Source: Betaproteobacteria bacterium | Lineage (GTDB): Bacteria > Pseudomonadota > Gammaproteobacteria > Burkholderiales > Burkholderiaceae_C | Assembly: GCA_005884255.1 (NCBI GenBank) | Contig: VBDL01000239.1 | Coordinates: 1 to 7,120, forward strand | Length of the DNA: 7,120 nt | Direction: 5' to 3' | Part shown: piece by piece, positions 5,818 to 7,120 of the stretch | Layout: the number at the start of each line of letters is the position of its first letter | Position numbering within the stretch: the first letter of the stretch is position 1 | Made by a program: the position numbers and the translations under genes | Notes under the pieces: model-generated | Seen by the model: the letters and a program-made list of their open reading frames with translations, nothing else | Database searches by the model: none | Told to the model about the DNA's origin: nothing

Positions 5818-6089
5818 CCGCCACCGCGACCGCCGGGCATGCTCAAGGGCAGCAGCACCAGCAGCATCCCATTGGCCTGTACCTCACGGTCTGGGGCTTC
5901 CTCTTCGTGCTCAGCACGTTCTCGTACCTGGTCGACTACTTCCACTTCCAGGGCCTGCTGCGCTGGTCGCTGATCCTGCTGATCTTCGCCATCCTGCTGC
6001 CGCCCGGGGCGATCCTCGTGCTCGTGGGCTTGATGGCCGCGGAAGGCGACTACACGTTCTTCACACGGGGGCTGTTCTTCGGCCACTGA
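5808..6089 (+). CDS. Small cytochrome c oxidase subunit IV-like membrane protein
   Basis: This 93-residue protein starts at ATG 5808, with AGGGAG (5795-5800) 7 bases upstream and 11 bases after the subunit III stop. The first 20 residues are polar and rich in His and Gln (His3, 11, 17 and 20). Hydrophobic segments follow at about 22-42 and 51-77; the second is long enough to be one helix or a hairpin of two, broken by Pro65-Pro66. The tail reads AAEGDYTFFTRGLFFGH. Size, topology and position at the end of an oxidase operon match the bacterial subunit IV (COX4_pro) class, whose members are not catalytic and are thought to help assembly or stability. Sequence conservation in this class is low, so the assignment rests mainly on context. 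Confidence 0.75.
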   Translation: MDHAATATAGHAQGQQHQQHPIGLYLTVWGFLFVLSTFSYLVDYFHFQGLLRWSLILLIFAILLPPGAILVLVGLMAAEGDYTFFTRGLFFGH

Positions 6090-6106
6090 AAATTCCTCGT
6101 TCCTCC

Positions 6107-6114
6107 AAGGAGGT
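6107..6114 (+). promoter_or_regulatory. Near-consensus ribosome binding site of the DUF1269-type gene
   Basis: AAGGAGGT ends 3 bases before the ATG at 6118, with the GGAGG core 5 bases away. It is the strongest Shine-Dalgarno sequence in the window, much better than those of the oxidase genes. CCTCC just before it (6102-6106) is complementary to GGAGG but too close to pair in a simple hairpin. The 28-base gap 6090-6117 is noticeably more A/T rich than its surroundings. Confidence 0.75.
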
Positions 6115-6117
6115 GGT

Positions 6118-6630
6118 ATGAGTAGGCGCTTGTATTTCGTACTTCCCGATCTCGACAGCGCGAAGAAGACAGCGAACGATCTGCTGCTGTCGCGCGTCGA
6201 GTACCGGCAGATGCACTTCCTCGGGCCCCGCGACATGCCGATGGGCGAGTTGCACGAGGCCAGCTTCCTGCAGAAGTCCGACGTGCGCCACGCGCTGTTC
6301 CTCGGCGCGGGGCTGGGCATCGTCGGCGGCATGGTGCTCGGGCTGTACCTGAAGCTCACGCCGATCGGCAGCTACACCTTCGATGTGGGCACGCTGATCC
6401 TGTGCGTGATCGGCGGCGGTGTGTTCGGCGCCTGGGCGTCCACGCTGATCGGGGTGTCGACGCCGAACACGCAGCTCAGGCCCTTCGAGAAGGACATCGA
6501 GGACGGCAAGATCCTGATGATGATCGACGTGCCGGTGTCGCGCGTGCAGGAGATCGAGGAGATGCTGCACAAGAGCCATCCGGAAGCGATCGACCGCGGC
6601 ATGGAGCCGACCACGCCGGTATTTCCCTAG
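6118..6630 (+). CDS. DUF1269-type glycine-rich membrane protein
   Basis: This 170-residue protein of unknown function resembles the DUF1269 family. It opens with a ferredoxin-like soluble part (RRLYFVLPDLDSAKKTANDLL, then RQMHFLGP). Two Gly-rich membrane helices lie at about 58-79 (GAGLGIVGGMVLG) and 90-112 (GGGVFGAWASTLIG), joined by a short loop. The C-terminal soluble part contains RPFEKDIEDGKILMMIDVP (121-139) and HPEA near the end. Both soluble parts should be on the same face, probably cytoplasmic, with the helices packed as a glycine-zipper hairpin. It lies 28 bases after the subunit IV-like gene on the same strand, with a strong ribosome site, so it may be the last gene of the oxidase transcript. 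Family members are often reported as stress-linked; a role in oxidase function is a guess. Its stop overlaps the convergent cydB stop. Confidence 0.85.
   Translation: MSRRLYFVLPDLDSAKKTANDLLLSRVEYRQMHFLGPRDMPMGELHEASFLQKSDVRHALFLGAGLGIVGGMVLGLYLKLTPIGSYTFDVGTLILCVIGGGVFGAWASTLIGVSTPNTQLRPFEKDIEDGKILMMIDVPVSRVQEIEEMLHKSHPEAIDRGMEPTTPVFP
6627..6630. other. Shared palindromic stop (CTAG) of two convergent genes
   Basis: CTAG reads TAG on both strands. Bases 6628-6630 end the plus-strand DUF1269-type gene and 6629-6627 end minus-strand cydB. The genes overlap by four bases, leaving no room for a separate terminator between them. Each transcript must therefore end inside the opposing gene or produce antisense RNA. 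Confidence 0.95.
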
Positions 6631-7120
6631 GCGTACTCGAGTTCCTTCGCCTTGCCGCTGAAGACGCGGTAGGAGAACACCGTGTAGCCGGCGATCGCCG
6701 GCACCGTGATCGCGCAGCCGACGAGGATGAACTCGAGCGACTTGGTGGCGCTGGCCGCTTGCCACGCGGTCAGCTGGTCCATCACGACGAAGGGATAGAG
6801 GCTGTAGGCGAGGCCCAGCGCGCCGAAGAGGAACACTCCCAGCAGCAGCACGAAGGGCAGCCAGCACAGCTTGCCGCCATCGGGCCCCGCGACGCGATGC
6901 GAATTGAGCAGCGCGCGCAAGCCGATCAGGGCTGCGGCCGTGGTCAGCGGGATCGGCAGCAGCGCGATGAACTCGGGCAGCACGAACCACTTGCCGCGCA
7001 CCGTGGGGCTGACCCACGGCGTGGCGATCGAGATCAGTGCCATGCCGACGACCATCGGCGGCCACGCGATCTTGGCCCAGCGCACGGCGAGCTGCTGCAG
7101 CGGCCCCTCCGTCTTCATGA
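6627..7120 (-). CDS. cydB: Cytochrome bd-type quinol oxidase subunit II, C-terminal half (5' end outside window)
   Basis: The visible 163 residues match the second half of CydB. They open with a linker (MKTEGPLQQLAVRWAK) that in relatives follows the fourth helix in a context like WLxxKTEG. Four hydrophobic helices follow at about 20-35, 46-68, 84-108 and 128-150. The end contains SLYPFVV, LTAWQAASATKSLEFILVG, YTVFSYRVFSGK. Full-length CydB has about 330-380 residues, so the Met at 7118 is probably internal and the gene continues past the window edge. With CydA this subunit forms a heme b/d quinol oxidase that works at low oxygen and resists cyanide. The visible part cannot separate CydB from the cyanide-insensitive CioB variant. 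The Pro usual in the PxxLT turn is replaced (VMDQLT, 112-117). It is convergent to the DUF1269-type gene and shares CTAG with it. Confidence 0.92.
   Translation of the reverse strand, partial: MKTEGPLQQLAVRWAKIAWPPMVVGMALISIATPWVSPTVRGKWFVLPEFIALLPIPLTTAAALIGLRALLNSHRVAGPDGGKLCWLPFVLLLGVFLFGALGLAYSLYPFVVMDQLTAWQAASATKSLEFILVGCAITVPAIAGYTVFSYRVFSGKAKELEYA

Noticed and set aside
6061..7065. 334-codon minus-strand open frame overlapping the DUF1269-type gene and cydB
   Set aside because: It runs out of frame across two confident genes on opposite strands and is Arg/His/Ala rich. The CydB reading in the other minus frame has the family motifs.
7116..7118. ATG as a true start of a short CydB-like protein
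   Set aside because: It lies in a KTEG linker region that is internal in full-length CydB, and the frame stays open to the window edge, so truncation by the window is the simpler explanation.

Overview
This window comes from a G+C-rich bacterium. Codon third positions are strongly G/C biased, so long shadow ORFs appear in most frames. Gene order and protein style suggest a betaproteobacterium, probably Burkholderiales; this is an inference from gene content, not from a marker gene. Apart from a 145-base leader and short junctions, the whole window is coding. I see no tRNA, rRNA, CRISPR array, insertion sequence or integrase.

Left part (1-1434, plus strand): the last 12 codons of an unidentified gene run by a GTGA overlap into a secreted dienelactone-hydrolase-family protein, which runs by an ATGA overlap into a YecA/UPF0149-type protein with a C-terminal SEC-C zinc motif. 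The hydrolase keeps its Ser-Asp-His triad but appears to lack about 60 residues that normally carry the first core strands and the oxyanion-hole loop.

Leader (1435-1579): no gene. It holds two adjoining inverted repeats after the SEC-C gene, a weak promoter candidate, an 8-bp palindrome, an 11-bp-spaced direct repeat, and a hairpin whose 3' arm overlaps the ribosome binding site of the next gene.

Central part (1580-6089, plus strand): an aa3/caa3-type heme-copper cytochrome c oxidase operon. Its order is subunit II fused to cytochrome c, subunit I, two different subunit III homologues, and a small subunit IV-like membrane protein. From memory this resembles the alternative coxMNOP oxidase of Bradyrhizobium, not the housekeeping ctaCDE cluster. 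Electrons should enter through the fused heme c, pass to CuA in subunit II, then to heme a and the heme a3-CuB site in subunit I, where oxygen is reduced and protons are pumped. No assembly factor (Cox11, SURF1, heme A synthase) lies in the window.

Right part: a DUF1269-type glycine-rich membrane protein (6118-6630) follows the oxidase genes with a near-perfect Shine-Dalgarno sequence. Its stop codon shares a palindromic CTAG with the stop of a convergent gene (6627-7120, minus strand), the C-terminal half of a cytochrome bd-type oxidase subunit II (CydB). Two different terminal oxidases are thus encoded tail to tail, which suggests a locus for respiratory flexibility under changing oxygen or inhibitor conditions.
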